A stretch of DNA of 64,000 nt from Trichostrongylus colubriformis (GCA_963978905.1 OZ022257.1:51602873-51666872), one strand, 5' to 3'. Positions 24,745 to 37,420 are shown, numbered from the stretch's first letter. Translations and numbers: made by a program. The notes: generated by a model not told the origin, from the sequence alone.

Positions 24745-25760
24745 TATTTTCTTATACCTCCCGTATACTGCTGATCATAGGTTGTTCAGGTATTCAAAGG
24801 GCTCGATAACTAGAAAGAGGGCTTACAGCAGGTGCAAAAACTTGACACGACAAGCAGGAGCGTGGATAGCAGGAGGAAAATAAGGTCAAAGACGCATGTC
24901 CGCGAAGCATTGTACACCATCATCATAACAGAGATGAGAAAAAGTTATTATCCAACTGCTGTTTCATCGCCTAAAGCATCGTAGCATTGAAATCCCATCT
25001 GAACAGCGATTATCTTCTCGCTTCTTAGCTGCGTTAGCTTCCGCTGCCAACTGTGAAGTTTCTGTGTTCATCTCTCGTACGACCCCAACTTTACTGGCTA
25101 ATTGCTTCCATACTATCCACAAATCACAGCCTCCTCGATTTCCTCCACCTTTGGTTCTTGAAAACGGCCCCTGCGTGTGCCGCGCGACACCGCGTGAGGG
25201 CGGACTTAGCTATCAGACTCTGGGGTACCAATGAACTCTACTCGTCAAGCTCCACCACGAAGTGAGTTCAAGAGCTAAAAAGTTATGTTCTAATCATTTC
25301 ACTGCTTCGAGGTGCCGGTGGGCATTTATTAGCGAGCCACGCTCGCTGTAGTTATAACCAGCAGGAAAATACGTCCACTGATTCCGCAACTTTTACACGG
25401 GTAATCTGAAATATTGCCACGCGGGATTTTCTTGTGCTCCGTGGGTTATCAGTCTGTTCTCTTCCCTTCTCGTAGGCAGCTACAGCAACAAAGAATTTAT
25501 CAGAACAACAGAATACAGCAAACAAATGTGAGACGACACTCAGGTAGAACAACAACTAAACTATTAGCCCTCGGCTCCTTTATACACCCCCCTCCCCAAG
25601 AGTGAAAGTGCAAAGTTCATGGGCGGGAGAATTCCTGACCAAAAGGTCGCCCCGGCACTTTCTAGCAAGGCGTGGGGTCAAAGTCCAAAGATTGCGACAC
25701 TCCCCGTTAAGGCCACAGATGGGGCAACTTGAGGCCAAAGATGGGGCAACTGGAGGCGTT

Positions 25761-26104
25761 TCAACCCTGTAGTTCTTCGAGCCGCTTTCTCAAGTCTTCC
25801 AGCCGCCTTTTCGCATTCTGCCTTCTTTCCGTGGCTTCAACCATGCTACGTCGAATCTCGTCGCTCCTTTTAGGCAACTCGCACAATGTCGAATGGTGCC
25901 CAAATTGCCTGCAGTGATGTTTCTGATTTCTTGTAGTATTGTAGCCCACCAGCGATCTGAAGGCACAATTGGCATCCGATCCCTTGCCTGACTATGTAGA
26001 GGCGATTTTACGCTGGGGTGCATTGCGCAAGAGTCGGAGTAGTGGTCTTCTATTTTGTTGCAGAAGGCGCAGCGCATCCCCGACTCCAGTTCGTTGCGAA
26101 TCAC
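25761..26104 (-). pseudogene. Frameshifted retrotransposon Gag-like zinc-knuckle relic
   Basis: The minus frame 25790-26104 begins with MRCAFCNKIEDHYSDSC and an overlapping frame (25761-25949) continues with CRQFGHHSTLCELPKRSDEI, so a frame break separates the two Cys/His blocks. This arrangement resembles the Gag zinc knuckles of nematode BEL/Pao-type LTR elements (family resemblance from memory). A charged, coiled-coil-like tail (RRLEDLRKRLEELQG) follows. No Pol, protease or LTR was found nearby. Confidence 0.42.
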
Positions 26105-28125
26105 TCCCTTTTGAAGTCGCTTATAGTTGCCTCGCAGTCGTACGCAGTTGCCTGGTCTTCAGACTTGGGTGGGTGTATGTGGCGGCGTTAGAAAGCTTGA
26201 TACACTAGAGGGCTCACTTTGTCACAGTCGGCGTTACGAAGGAAATTCATAAAGCACTATTTTGAAAAGGTTCCTCTCATCTGGTCCAAACATCGATCAC
26301 GCACCGAAGGAATACTTCTTATTTTACGCTCTAGCCTTTCCCTAAAGGTAAATGCAACAAGACGATCTCTTAACTGATATACAAGTTCCCCGATCGAGTG
26401 TGAAAGAAGCTTTACGAGAACAGCAACGAAAAGGTGCGTACGTGCAAGAACACAGATGATGCCGCCCTTATTCTTGTTAATCGACGCCAAAAAAACGAAA
26501 ACCTCTTCTCGCCGTCTTTTTGCTGTAACTTTCTTTAAATCTCTCCAATTAATTCGAAAAATATACCAGTAGCAGGCAGTGCTCCAAGCCAATGCAAAAG
26601 TCGGTGGAACTTCCACTTTTCTTCCCCCCTTCAACATAATTCTCGAGATTTTCGCCTCAAAGTGCCACGGATTATTCTCGTCGACGCTGCGGAGTTGCAA
26701 AACTTCACTTCGACTGTGACTTTCACAACAAAAGCTTCACACCTGAAAATACTCCTGTATTCGAAGAGAACATAAATCCATGACCATTTTGCAATCTCTC
26801 ACTTCAGGATTCAGCTGCGTTAAACTGAAAATTGTATTTGAAAATTTTTTTGTCCATAGCCCTGCATTCCAAGGGGAACAAGTTGTTACAAATGCATAAA
26901 GAAGTAGTGATAGCGTATGCTAGTTTTTGAAATGCCTTTTTATGGTGAGTAGTACGATTCTGAATTCAAACAACCGAGCGCGGGCAGTATTGAAAATATA
27001 ATCTCGTCACAATCCAGCTCCGACTACTTGTGACTGCCAGGACAGACACCCTCTATGAAAGGGTAAGTCCCGTTAACGCTCCATACGCTATGGATGCTAT
27101 TGGGATTTTATCGTTTCAAAGGAAAAGTGAGTGTTCGCAATGGAAATGGACGCTGTTATATCAAAATTTCATAAATCAATCCCAACAGCGCACCCCCCAC
27201 ATAGTGGAGAGCGGTACTTTTAGGCAAAATTGGCGAAAATCTCAAAAATTAAGCCGAAGGAGACAACGAAAGTGGAAATTCCACAGAGTTTTGCATTTGC
27301 CTCGAGCAAGGCTTTCTACTGGTTTCTTTTCTCAAAGTAAATGGAGAACTTTTGGGAACCTCATAGTAAAAAGACGGAAAAATCACGAGGTTCAATTTTT
27401 TACCATGGTAGAGGTATTGTAGGCAGCTGTGAATTATGACAGCTTGTACTGAGCATACGTTCACACCATATATACATCAGTGAATGACAGGGAAAGTTCA
27501 AAAGGCGCGCGAGATGTCGATACCGAACAAATCGTTAATTCTAGAATAATTATTGGATTGCCTGCTCAAGGACGCAAATGAACAATGGCGTATGTTATGA
27601 GACCATCACCTGATAAGTCGAATATGGGGTAAGTGATCTTATAATATTCAAAAAACATAGTTATAAAAAGGGTTAAATAGAAGATTCACGGCTGAAGTTA
27701 ATTTATGTTATTGAATGCTGTCAAAGAGTCCCAATCAAATCACTCGGCAATGTTTTTGATAAGATAGCTGATGGCGTGGACGCATGATGTGCAGAATCTC
27801 AAATATAGGTAGTGGTTATATGCTTTTCTTCATTCCGAAGTGTATGTCCTGCATGTAAATGTGTGAATATTTCATAACAGTGCGCAGTGCGTGATTAGGA
27901 GGCGATCCACATCTACTACTTTTTGTGCTCGTGTCAACAGCACGAACCAAGTACAACAAGATTGTTGGGGTAGATCTTTAAGGAATCATCGAAGCACATC
28001 TACCCTGCATGGTGCTTCAACGATCTACAGTATCATGGGTATTATCAATGGCTGCCCACTCCTTTACCAAGAACTGCAACAAGATGGTCGTGTTTTGAGG
28101 TTGAATACTTACCCTCTTATGACAA

Positions 28126-28316
28126 GATTTCGCAGTATGTCGTGTCGCAAACGAAGCAATGCGGACGAGCTGAAGGCGCCGTGTTGTTAGCTTCTGAAGC
28201 GATTACAAGTCAGCTATAGAGTATGGCGCTCCTAGCACTACCATCAATCGCTCTACGACAACTCTAGCGGCGCGCATAGTTCGCACGCCTCTCGTCGTTG
28301 TGCGAAATCCTGACAT
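28126..28316. mobile_element. Degenerate copy of the 45567-45786 MITE
   Basis: Shares ATGTCGTGTCGCAAACGAAG, GAGCTGAAGGCGCC and a right end GCGAAATCCTGACATGAGG with the element at 45567-45786. The left end is truncated. Confidence 0.55.
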
Positions 28317-28750
28317 GAGGGTACGCACCCGTGTCACTGTTGGCGAAGCGCCGCTGTTTTCGGTGCTCACTGAAGCTTAGAGGAGCTTTCAGAAAAGTAT
28401 ACTTTCAATTCTTATGTATCGGAGGCTTTTCTGCTACGTGTTAACACGATTCATTACTCCGTGAAGCACAATCACTTTCTATAAGCGTGACGCAACAACC
28501 ATTGAAGGTATGAGCACGCCTACTCACCGGTTAAGCTCTTCACCCAGATAGCTGCAATGGATCATCGACGAGTTTGAGTTTGAAGCTGACATGTGCAAGG
28601 CGGTTGCCACTATGAATGTAAACGGTACAAGCAGCGCGAGGGATTCTGGAGCAGGAACTCCATCTGCTGCGCCGCGCCAAGCTTTACGATATGGCTGAAA
28701 TACTCACGAAATAAGATGAGAAAAGTGTGATTATTTCGTAGTTTCCTCAA

Positions 28751-29108
28751 AGAAATCGTGCACGGAAAATGAGTTCCTTTTACCCACATATTAATGTTGC
28801 ATTTGCATGAGGGACGCATGCAAGTTTAACGCGGAAAAGTAGAATCCAGCAAGATACAGCTCTTCAAAGTGATGGCCGGGTGTCGGGGCTGCAGATTACA
28901 TGCCCACCCCGTCGCCCGCCTTGGGCAGTGATGAAGGATGGGACTTAACTTCATCCTCTCACTATACGCCCCCTCGGCCACCTTTTTGAGAGGCTGTATC
29001 TTAGCCCGATCCTCACTTTTTCGCGTGAAGCTTTGCATGCGGTCTGTTAGGTAAATACAACATAAATATGGGGGTGAAAAGAAATTCATTTTTTCGTGCA
29101 GGATTCCT
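28751..29108. mobile_element. Palindromic MITE copy flanked by TCAA
   Basis: Member of the 425-bp foldback family, shortened to 358 bp by loss near the centre. TCAA, not TTAA, is present on both sides (28747-28750 and 29109-29112). Diverged arms indicate an older insertion. It lies 740 bp upstream of the gene B start codon. Confidence 0.72.
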
Positions 29109-29849
29109 TCAACTATCCCTCACCATCGGTCTTCGCGCATCTCTCACCCAGCGCGAAGGTTCTCACTTCAACCTGCTATTAAGCATTATAATGTCAGCTG
29201 TAATCACCTTTGCAAAATCCGCCGCTTCAGCACCCGTTATGAGCTTCTAGTGCGGACGTTGTTCATGCCACAGAAGAACACTGCAAGCTGACGAATACGC
29301 TTCGCCGCTTCACTACTCCTCTGAGTGTTGATGTCCGCATAACTTGCTATCAATATTGCAACCTGCTGTTAGTCAGAGGCACTTTCAAACATTATGTAAG
29401 AGGGTTATGTGTTTGAAATTGCATAAGAGGTATTTGGCAGGTGAAAACAGAGGATCGGGAACTGCCGGAAATATTTCAAATTTGGGGCGTAATATAGTGA
29501 AACCGAAAAGTAGGAAGAGGAAGGGGTGCAATAAGAGGCAGGCACTTGGACAACTGACTGCATCCTAGAGTTGAGAAGGAAACAAATTAGAAAAGTGTCA
29601 ACGATTATGCGATAGATAGTTAACAGATTGATCCTGACCTCTCGTCACTGGGGACCAGTAGGCCCACTCCTTTTTCGATCCCCCTTTTTTGCTGGAAGTA
29701 ATAGGATTCATCGATCAATCAAAGTAAGCTCGCGAACCTACTTCTTCAAACATGTTTTGAAGCCGCTGTCCACTATTGAGCGAACACAGCCATATGAAAC
29801 TGTAAACTCCGAATGGGAATGAGAGGTAGGAATATCTAGTCTCACTCGA

Positions 29850-32800
29850 ATGAGAAACGGAGGAGTGGAGGATCTTGTGTCTATCGCCAGTACACAAAGG
29901 AATATTGAAGAACTGATAAGTTGCAGGTTGATACTCGCAGTTATTGGTGGCCTTGTCTTGATATTGTGCACAACTGTTGTCATCATTGTCGTCGTACTTC
30001 AACACCAACGACAAGTGAAACGTAAGTGCGAATAAGACGTGATCTATATGACTATGGTATTACAACACGATCCATTGCCTGATATCTGAGAAAAGCCTGA
30101 CTTCTAATTAACATATGAAGATGGTCGAACCATCTTCCGCAGAAGTACATTGTAATGCAGCCTGCACAATGCTTCGGCAACATTCGTAGCTTGCAACCCG
30201 TGCTTTACCTATAGCATTCAGCAGAATGCATGGGGACTTTTTGCTGAACTTCTCGTAGTCAGCCTACTCCATACGTGAGACATGATCTAATTCGAAAATG
30301 TATTCGCAGAAACAGAATTGTGGAATCACCATGGTTCTCAGAATGACGACATGTAAACGTTGAGGCTGTACACCGCACGTGAACACTATCCTGAAAACTG
30401 CTATTGTACCGCTTCTCCTGTACCACAGCTTCTCCAACCTTACTGTTTTCCAAATGGCAGCGCATAACCACTCCATAGACAAGAAAAAATGATTTCTTCC
30501 AATACTCCTTGTCACACCATGAGCTTCAATTCACTAGCAGTGCAAAGCCGTCAGCGAAAACACATGGTCCTCAATGGCTCCTATATGACGCGCTACCATC
30601 ACATATAGTGTGACCAAAGCTCATTTCGACACCCCCTCCCGCCCCCTTCCTGATTAGCTATTTCTTCATTGGTTAGTCCCTCCTGAACGCGTAGTTCTAG
30701 CTACATCCTTCATGGAGATCAAGCTTCTTGATATATGCTGTTTTCGGAACTCTCTTCGGCTACTGGCCTCCTGCCTTCTTAAGGTGAGCCGTCTCCGGAG
30801 GTCTTCTCAATGTCAATCAAAACTAGATGCCAATGTCGAAATTCTTCTCGACCTGCTTGAGTTTCTCGTTTGCTTGACGGTGAGGGTGGCATCCACTATA
30901 AATATCTCGAGCATGAATCCGAACTGCTCCTGAAAGATGTTCCCTCAGCCTCACTCTCAAATTGACTTCACTTCGACCTCATAGCTTCATTATGAAAGAT
31001 AAAGAAGGGAATTTTTGGCGTTAACCAATCCCTTTTGTGGGATGCGCTGCGTATCTAGTTCCATCCAGAATCCTGACGGCAGGTGAATGCGAGTTGGCCT
31101 GAACAATGACTGGCGGGGCCAACCGATAAACAAGTCAGTGCTTTGACTCTCCCACACGAGTTTGGAACATTTCATCGACGCCGGAGGAATGGAAGGCTTG
31201 GTGACGCGAGCTTCGATCCCCGCGATGAGAGCGCGTGTCACCTGTCACTACTCCGCCTCCGTCCAGCTTCATCGCCTGCCTTGCCAATTGATTCGGTAGC
31301 AGTTGACAAAACTGAATTTGAAAACTCTTGCACCTGGAATACAAATAAGGAGACAAAATGAAAGCACTCTGTTCCCTCAGTAGTCCTTACCTGCTCTCAT
31401 GATGCCTTAAAGTTTGCCGATACCTCGTTCCAATCAGTCCCCTAGTCACCCTCCAATATCGTGATCAGTCGACTTTTCAAATTGAACTAAAGGAGTGAAA
31501 AATGTTCGATTTCAGAGAAAAAAGCCAAGAAGAAGAAAACAATGGTAAGGTCAAACTGTGAACGCAAGCCTTCGACATAGAGACTCTCTCATTAACTCAA
31601 GGTGAATTTAGGTGAAGCAACCTCGGAAGATGGAATCAGCTAATATCTACGCCACAAAATTCTTTCATGGCGGCGCTTTGGTTCTCGATACCAGACTGAA
31701 AGGCCCAGTGGTACGTTCCGAAGTATACGCTACGTCACAGAATGATGCAGAGTGTGCAGTGGTGCAGCTATAGAACGAATAGATTCAGTTCCTTCTCTGA
31801 TAGCGTCGACTTGCAATAGACTGCAGCCTTACAATTACAGAAGCATGCATGCGAAGGACAAACAGAGAACAGCCTACAAAACGTCGAGTTCGATCCAGCA
31901 CTGAATGAGATTGTTGATATTGGAACCAACATTGATGTAGTTTCGGTAAGCATATGGATTTTCAAAAGAGAAAATATTCGCAGGAACTGGACTCGCTGGA
32001 CATCTCCTATCAGAGATGATGCGAGCGGAATGAATAGTGATTCTATTTTGATACAGTATTACTTACCAATTTTGGCTACACAATGTCCCTCGCCCGTCAC
32101 ACGGCATTGCCAACTTTACCGAATCCACACTCCTTAACATCCATTAGTGTCACCCATCAGTCACAGAGACCGGAGACAACACTCTGTAATGGATACCGGC
32201 CACCAACCGGTTCTGGTTCTCTACGCACTTTATGATAGGTGTTTGAGCCGGCCATGGCTTGTGAGAAAGATGGCACTGTTTCTCCGATAATCCAACATAC
32301 CTGCACGCCATCCCAGTGTACCGGCATCTAGTGCGACTTCGTCGAACCGCAGGATGACGGTGTGAGTACAAAATATGTGATTATTAAAGTAGGAGGTGCT
32401 ATCACTACGACAATGTGATCTTACAATGACACTCCAACAGTTCCTTCCTGATTAGAGCCCTTGTCCTGCTCTATCATTCCCTATTCAAAACCACTCACTT
32501 ACGGATGGACACACATATCAACAAACTCACAGACAGACGGACGCGCAAGCTTAGTGGTTTATATAGAAGATCATTGCCCTATAATTGGTAGACCTCAAGC
32601 GGGCGCTAGCAACAGCACCTTGATCCTGCCGCGAATGAGCTATAACAGCCGAGAGGACACGCCAGCTCGTCCATACTCCGCGGCTACGGCCAAAGAGCGT
32701 GGCTGCGTGTCTCTGCGTCTCCGAATATGAAATCCAACCTCGTTGCCTGCGTCGTCCTGCACCTTCGTGCCACTCTGCTTAGCTGCATCCGTGTGAACGC

Positions 32801-35800
32801 AACCACGCCTGGCCGGTTCACACCCTAAGAGACCGAATTACGCGAGAGGAATGAATATTTGATTATGATTGATAATTCTATCTTACTACAGAGGTTTGTG
32901 AGTTGCATAGATATAGATTGCTCTTTCGTACGGCATTCGTGTGATGTAAGACCATTTTGCCGAGGACTTTTCGGCGTCCTGGCGTTCTGAGAAATCCAGT
33001 CAGCAACCGCTGTGGTTCAGTGCTCATCTCGTTTTCGCAAGAGAAGCCTTGTTCATCTGATCTTTATCTCCAGCTGATATGATATGATAGCTTCTACGAT
33101 CCGGCGATTCACCACTTGAATGTGGTTATGGGTGATCATACAAATAGGTCTTTTCCTCTTTATCCGCCTTCAAAGCTGCAGTGTGCACCTATCGAGTAGT
33201 AAAAGCAGCCTCTAACTGCCAGGGAAAGCTCATACGATACCAGAGAGCGAAAAATTTCAGTCTTACAGACGTAGAGTTTAACTTTCTCAAAAAATCTTTT
33301 TGTATTCAGCAAGGCACGACGACGACAGGTGGCACAGAAGCGGATACTGGGGAGAATAATAATGTGCGTTTGGTGTATTGACTTTGACAGAGACAAATCA
33401 TTTTATTTCGATGAGAACTAACTAACACATACAGTGCTCTGCATGATGATACAGCCACCTATAAATTGTCCAAAACTCTGTTTGCAGAGTGATTCAGAAA
33501 AAGTGTCTAAGTAAAAGATGTAGCCAGTGTGACGCACATTCTCACACCAATTAAATTGTAGCCAAAAAAAAGAAAAATTTTCTCTTCATTTGTTTTGAAA
33601 ATGTCGTTTCTCTTACTCTGCAAAATGACACAGCCAATTCCATTGTCTCGCCGCTTTTGACCTCCACTTGCTTAAGCTGTATGGTTGTTGTAGGCTCATC
33701 ATTTTCTGGTCATGACAAGAAGAAAACTGCTGTCTGACTTCGAGAAGGATAAGTTTAGCGCAGAATAAGACCTGCTAAACCTGATACGTCCAAATATCAG
33801 ATCACGCGGAAATGGAGACGGCTTTGCGCACTCCCCGATAATTTCAACTAGGATTTTGTAGGGAGCACTGAGGGTCCTGCTACGCCTCTGAATAGAGACA
33901 AGTGCAGTATTTTCAAAAGATGAGTCAAGTTTTCCCGGGTAATGCTCGGGAACAAGTTCTTTGCTGGAGCTCAAGGTGTCAGCAAATGCCATTTATAGGA
34001 GCTTGAAGAAGTGCAAATGCTTTTTTAGGCGAGAAATGAGGAGGGCAGAGTTCAGAACCCCAAAATATCGCGGAAGCAGGGTCGGTTTCGTCGAGAGATG
34101 GATGAGAGCAGTTCGGATTGAGGTGCTTGATACATTCGAAAATTTGTACACTTTTCCCCTACTAATTTTTCTCCCTGCTGTCCTTTCTCATAAGAAAAAA
34201 CTCAGATATGGCTGCCGGGTGACTCGCCACCATAGCACAAGGGATAGACTTCGGCTTGCAAAACGATCTTCTAATCTCCGCAATTTTTGTTTCGTTTTCG
34301 GAAGCATAAGCCATCCGATCACCGGATCTTCACGCTGCGTGCCCTTCTATTGTCTCACGTGTTGAAATATACACGAAAACTCTTGTTTTCGTACAAGTTT
34401 ATGGGCCATTTCCTGTCAACCGGAGCGCTTCATTATCGTGAAGCCGTCACTGAATGGATATTCTAACCGGGACGACAAACGGACCCAAACTTTATCAGAT
34501 CGAGAATTCGTTGAAGTTTCATGATAAGAAGGAGTTACGTGGATATAAGCCATTTCGAAGTAGTGAGGGAGTTTAAACAGGCCCTCATAGAAGCATGGCA
34601 CCAAGTGGACTAAAAACATTCTAAAAAATTCATATGGGCTTAGATAGTCAAATTTGGGATATTCAAAATGAAGGAGGTTCAGTTGCTTTTCTCCTTTTTG
34701 TTGTTTTCTCTTTGTCTGATACTTCAGTCTGTTCAGTGGCTGTATCGTTTTCCAGAATAGGAAAAGCGACATTTTCAAACACATTTTCATGAAGAAAAAC
34801 TTTTCTGTATTTTCCAACTACAATTGGATGTTGATGCGCGAATGTGCGTTCACACTGGCTACATCTTTTACTTAGCGACTTTTTCCGAATCAGTCTGCAA
34901 ACAGAGGTTTTGGACTATTATAGGTGGCTGTATCATTATGCAGAGCACTGCAGCTTTGACTGCGGTCCTCGCACCTGAAAGGTGCACTACATTTTCATTT
35001 GCATGGGACAATCCATCCCGAGGGCTAATAGAGGGCAAGCGAGAGGCTAGAAGTGAGTGATATCACTTGATCGCTACTCGTGCACTCGTGAAAGGGTGCT
35101 GCGGTAGTAAGGTGTTTCAATCATGGCCCATGATCAAAACGTCCTGTGATGCCTTGCACCAACTGCTCGGCTTCCAACGAGCGCGGAAAGTGCTTTTGAG
35201 TGCCCTAGTACCCCAGGCTGGCTGCGTGACAGATTCTGTAGACTCAGTGATTCCATTGATTCTAAGGACACGGTCAAAGCTATGCACTCAGAGATAGCCA
35301 GTAAAGTATGATGCGGCAAAAATCGACAAAGCAAGATGACTTCCTGCTCCTTTCTGTACCATATTTTCAAAATTTTGAAAGTACTTCAAGGCATATATTG
35401 CACGATGCAAAGACTTTCATTAAAGGACGGAAAAAAGAGTTTCTATGTGACCCATATATTTATGTTGTATTTGTCTATTAAGCGTCGCACGCAAAGTTTT
35501 GAGCGAAAAAGCGAGAATCCTGGTAGGATACAGCTCCTCCAAGTGTTGGCCGCGGGAATGGGGCCCCAGAGTAAATGGCCGCCCCATTCCGCCGCGGTCG
35601 GAGACCAAGAGTGGGACTGTCTACGTAACCTACTATCCCCACTAGCAACCCCGACAACGACTGGGCAAGTATTAACACCCCTCGGCCCGCGCCCCTCGGC
35701 CACAAGTGTTAGAGAAGCTGTATCTCAACCGGATTCTCACTTTCTCGCGTGAAACTTTACATGCGGCCCTTACAAGGCAAACATAATATAAATATATGGG

Positions 35801-37420
35801 TTACAGAGAAAGCCTTTTTTTCGTGCACGGTTCCATCCACTACATGTTGCTCAGATTGTCCAATTTCAGAAGCAAAATACAACAAAGAAGGCAATGAGGG
35901 TACGTTCATTGATGATGATTATGTTTTTGAATGATTTGAGTGGGAGAGGACCTCTTGTCATATAGCACAGAAAGCTGTAGCTCCCAAATAGTATGTACAC
36001 GTATGATTGTCACTGCTGAAAAAGGCACTGGGAGTAAGGTCGAGTCTTACGTCGAGGAAAACTCCTGGAAAACACGAACTCCTCCTGTCGCCCCTAACTC
36101 CCCGTCCTACCCCCCCCCCCTCCCACCAACCATCCAGGTAGACGCATCCAAGGCGTTTCCGCCGACACTCGAGCAGTCTCCCCAAAAAGGCAAAAAGGTA
36201 AGGTTGTCTACCGACAATGCGATTAGTACCTAACACTAGTATGATTAATTATCAGTGGATGATCTTTTTGGAAGTCGACTCGCCAGTCCATGCTCACGCC
36301 AAGAATGCGTGACCTTCAGAGACTCGGAAAGCTTTCGGAAAATACGATCCAAGGGTTCCCCGACACAGGTCTGACCCTGGCTAGACGCTTTGACCACATC
36401 CTCGCACGCTAAGCGACGTGGCCACACAGCTCCCACCAATCTCCCGCCTGGAAATAAATAGTGCTGCTTGTTAGTGAGGTATATATACAAGCGATCTAAT
36501 TGAGTGAATCATACATTTCAGTCGATGAGGCAGGTCCAAAACAGAGCAAGGTAATCACTTTATCTTAAAAATAAGTAACAGATGAAGTTTCCATTTCTTT
36601 AAGGCAAACCCACCATTAAAGAGACTAAAGATAAGAAACCATGGCATTTCAGTACAGCAGACCAATAGAACAAAAAGCGTTTTTTTCAGTCACGAAGGTA
36701 TCATCCAAAAAACGCCTAAGGTAAGTTACTTAACTAGTAAAACCAATTGTATGGAATAGGTCGTCTTCAACCCATCAAACATTAGCCTATACCAGTGTAC
36801 CAAAGGATCGCAGTAAGGCTGTATTCAAACTTACACCCTTGGAACTGTTTACCCAAATGAATACCGCCAGTTTGCATTTTGATGCGGTTGAATAGGTAAG
36901 GCTGTATTCAAAATTACACACACGACTTATCTGAAAACATGAGCCGGATGGAAGTTTTACCCATACGACGATTATGACACTCGCTGGATGAGATACGGCC
37001 AGACACCACACCAAAAGCGTTTACTCCAAAATGCCGTGAACCATCGGATTTGTGAGGTATAAGCACCACGCGGGTACCTATTGTTGGGAATAGTGGTGCT
37101 GCCCATAGAGCTATGATCATACTCCGATATGAGTAGCAACAAAAACTTTCAAGGCTAAAAATTATGAGCTCGATGAGAGGGAGGTTCTCATAGTGACCGA
37201 GTTTGGCTAGTGCACGTGCTCATGTCATGCTGCCACGCTACGAGCCGGAGTCCGCCGTCATTGAAAAATCAGTCGACATTAGTGATTTCACCATGTGATA
37301 GGCGAGTAGTGTGCGTGTGAAATTGGCAGTAGAATTATTTGCTCATGTGGGCCAAGCCACTCAATGCTGACGATACGGTCACCACAACCTTAACTCTTTC
37401 ATTTTTCTGCATTTCAGTAA
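29850..37420 (+). CDS. Gene B: single-pass membrane protein of unknown function (complete, 203 residues)
   Basis: I do not recognise the family. Exons: 29850-30021, 31516-31544, 31612-31710, 31841-31945, 33310-33363, 35870-35899, 36138-36197, 36522-36550, 36690-36720, and a last exon beginning with TAA at 37418. The summed length is 612 nt (204 codons). The first exon gives a 22-residue N-terminus, a hydrophobic segment at about 27-50 (LILAVIGGLVLILCTTVVII...), then a basic stretch KKAKKKK that predicts N-out, C-in topology. Residues 68-135 are the core shared with gene A, with LKGPV and LNEIVDIGTNID. The tail (136-203) is low-complexity, Thr/Gly/Lys-rich, encoded by six small exons. The start was chosen because the ATG precedes the only membrane segment and follows a TCTAG acceptor about 9 nt upstream, possibly a trans-splice site. 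Introns hold a Tc1-like relic (33432-34950) and a MITE (35424-35836). Confidence 0.7.
31050..31265. repeat. tRNA-like short dispersed repeat, copy 2
   Basis: Shares TCTAGTTCCAT, GGCAGGTGAATGCG, GGGGCCAAC and a B-box-like CTTCGATCCCCGCG with the copies at 2775-2985 and 52035-52285. Lies in the first intron of gene B. Confidence 0.5.
33432..34950 (+). mobile_element. Degenerate Tc1-like transposon in a gene B intron
   Basis: 1519 bp with diverged terminal inverted repeats of about 230 bp; ends CAGTGCTCTGCATGATGATA and TATCATTATGCAGAGCACTG, left flank TA, right flank CA. The plus frame 33961-34365 has the segment RTPKYRGSRVGFVERWM, resembling the linker between the DNA-binding and catalytic domains of Tc1 transposases. 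No intact DDE catalytic region is visible. Dead element; the family call is by size, ends and this one motif. Confidence 0.55.
35424..35836. mobile_element. Old palindromic TTAA MITE copy, 34 bp before a gene B exon
   Basis: TTAA at 35420-35423 on the left, no TTAA on the right. The arms match the MITE family (GTGACCCATATATTTATG, AAATATATGGGTTAC) but are clearly diverged. It lies just upstream of the acceptor of exon 35870-35899. Confidence 0.65.

Larger units (their letters stand above)
12741..29849. other. Intergenic stretch without a supported gene
   Basis: Between the gene A polyadenylation signal and the gene B start I find no chain of phase-matched exons. The stretch holds the repeats and transposon relics listed separately, plus an open tail at 13681-13929 followed by AATAAA that could be a lone terminal exon. 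The long open frames on both strands (for example 14144-14671 -, 26257-26700 -, 27030-27422 +) have no recognisable motifs. Confidence 0.5.

Noticed and set aside
26257..26700. 147-residue minus frame and 130-residue plus frame at 27030-27422
   Set aside because: The two stretches contain weakly similar inverted segments (about 26550-26640 and 27245-27340), so they look like arms of an old foldback repeat rather than genes.
34416..34817. 133-residue minus-strand frame
   Set aside because: Lies inside the Tc1-like relic and its inverted repeat; no protein family resemblance.
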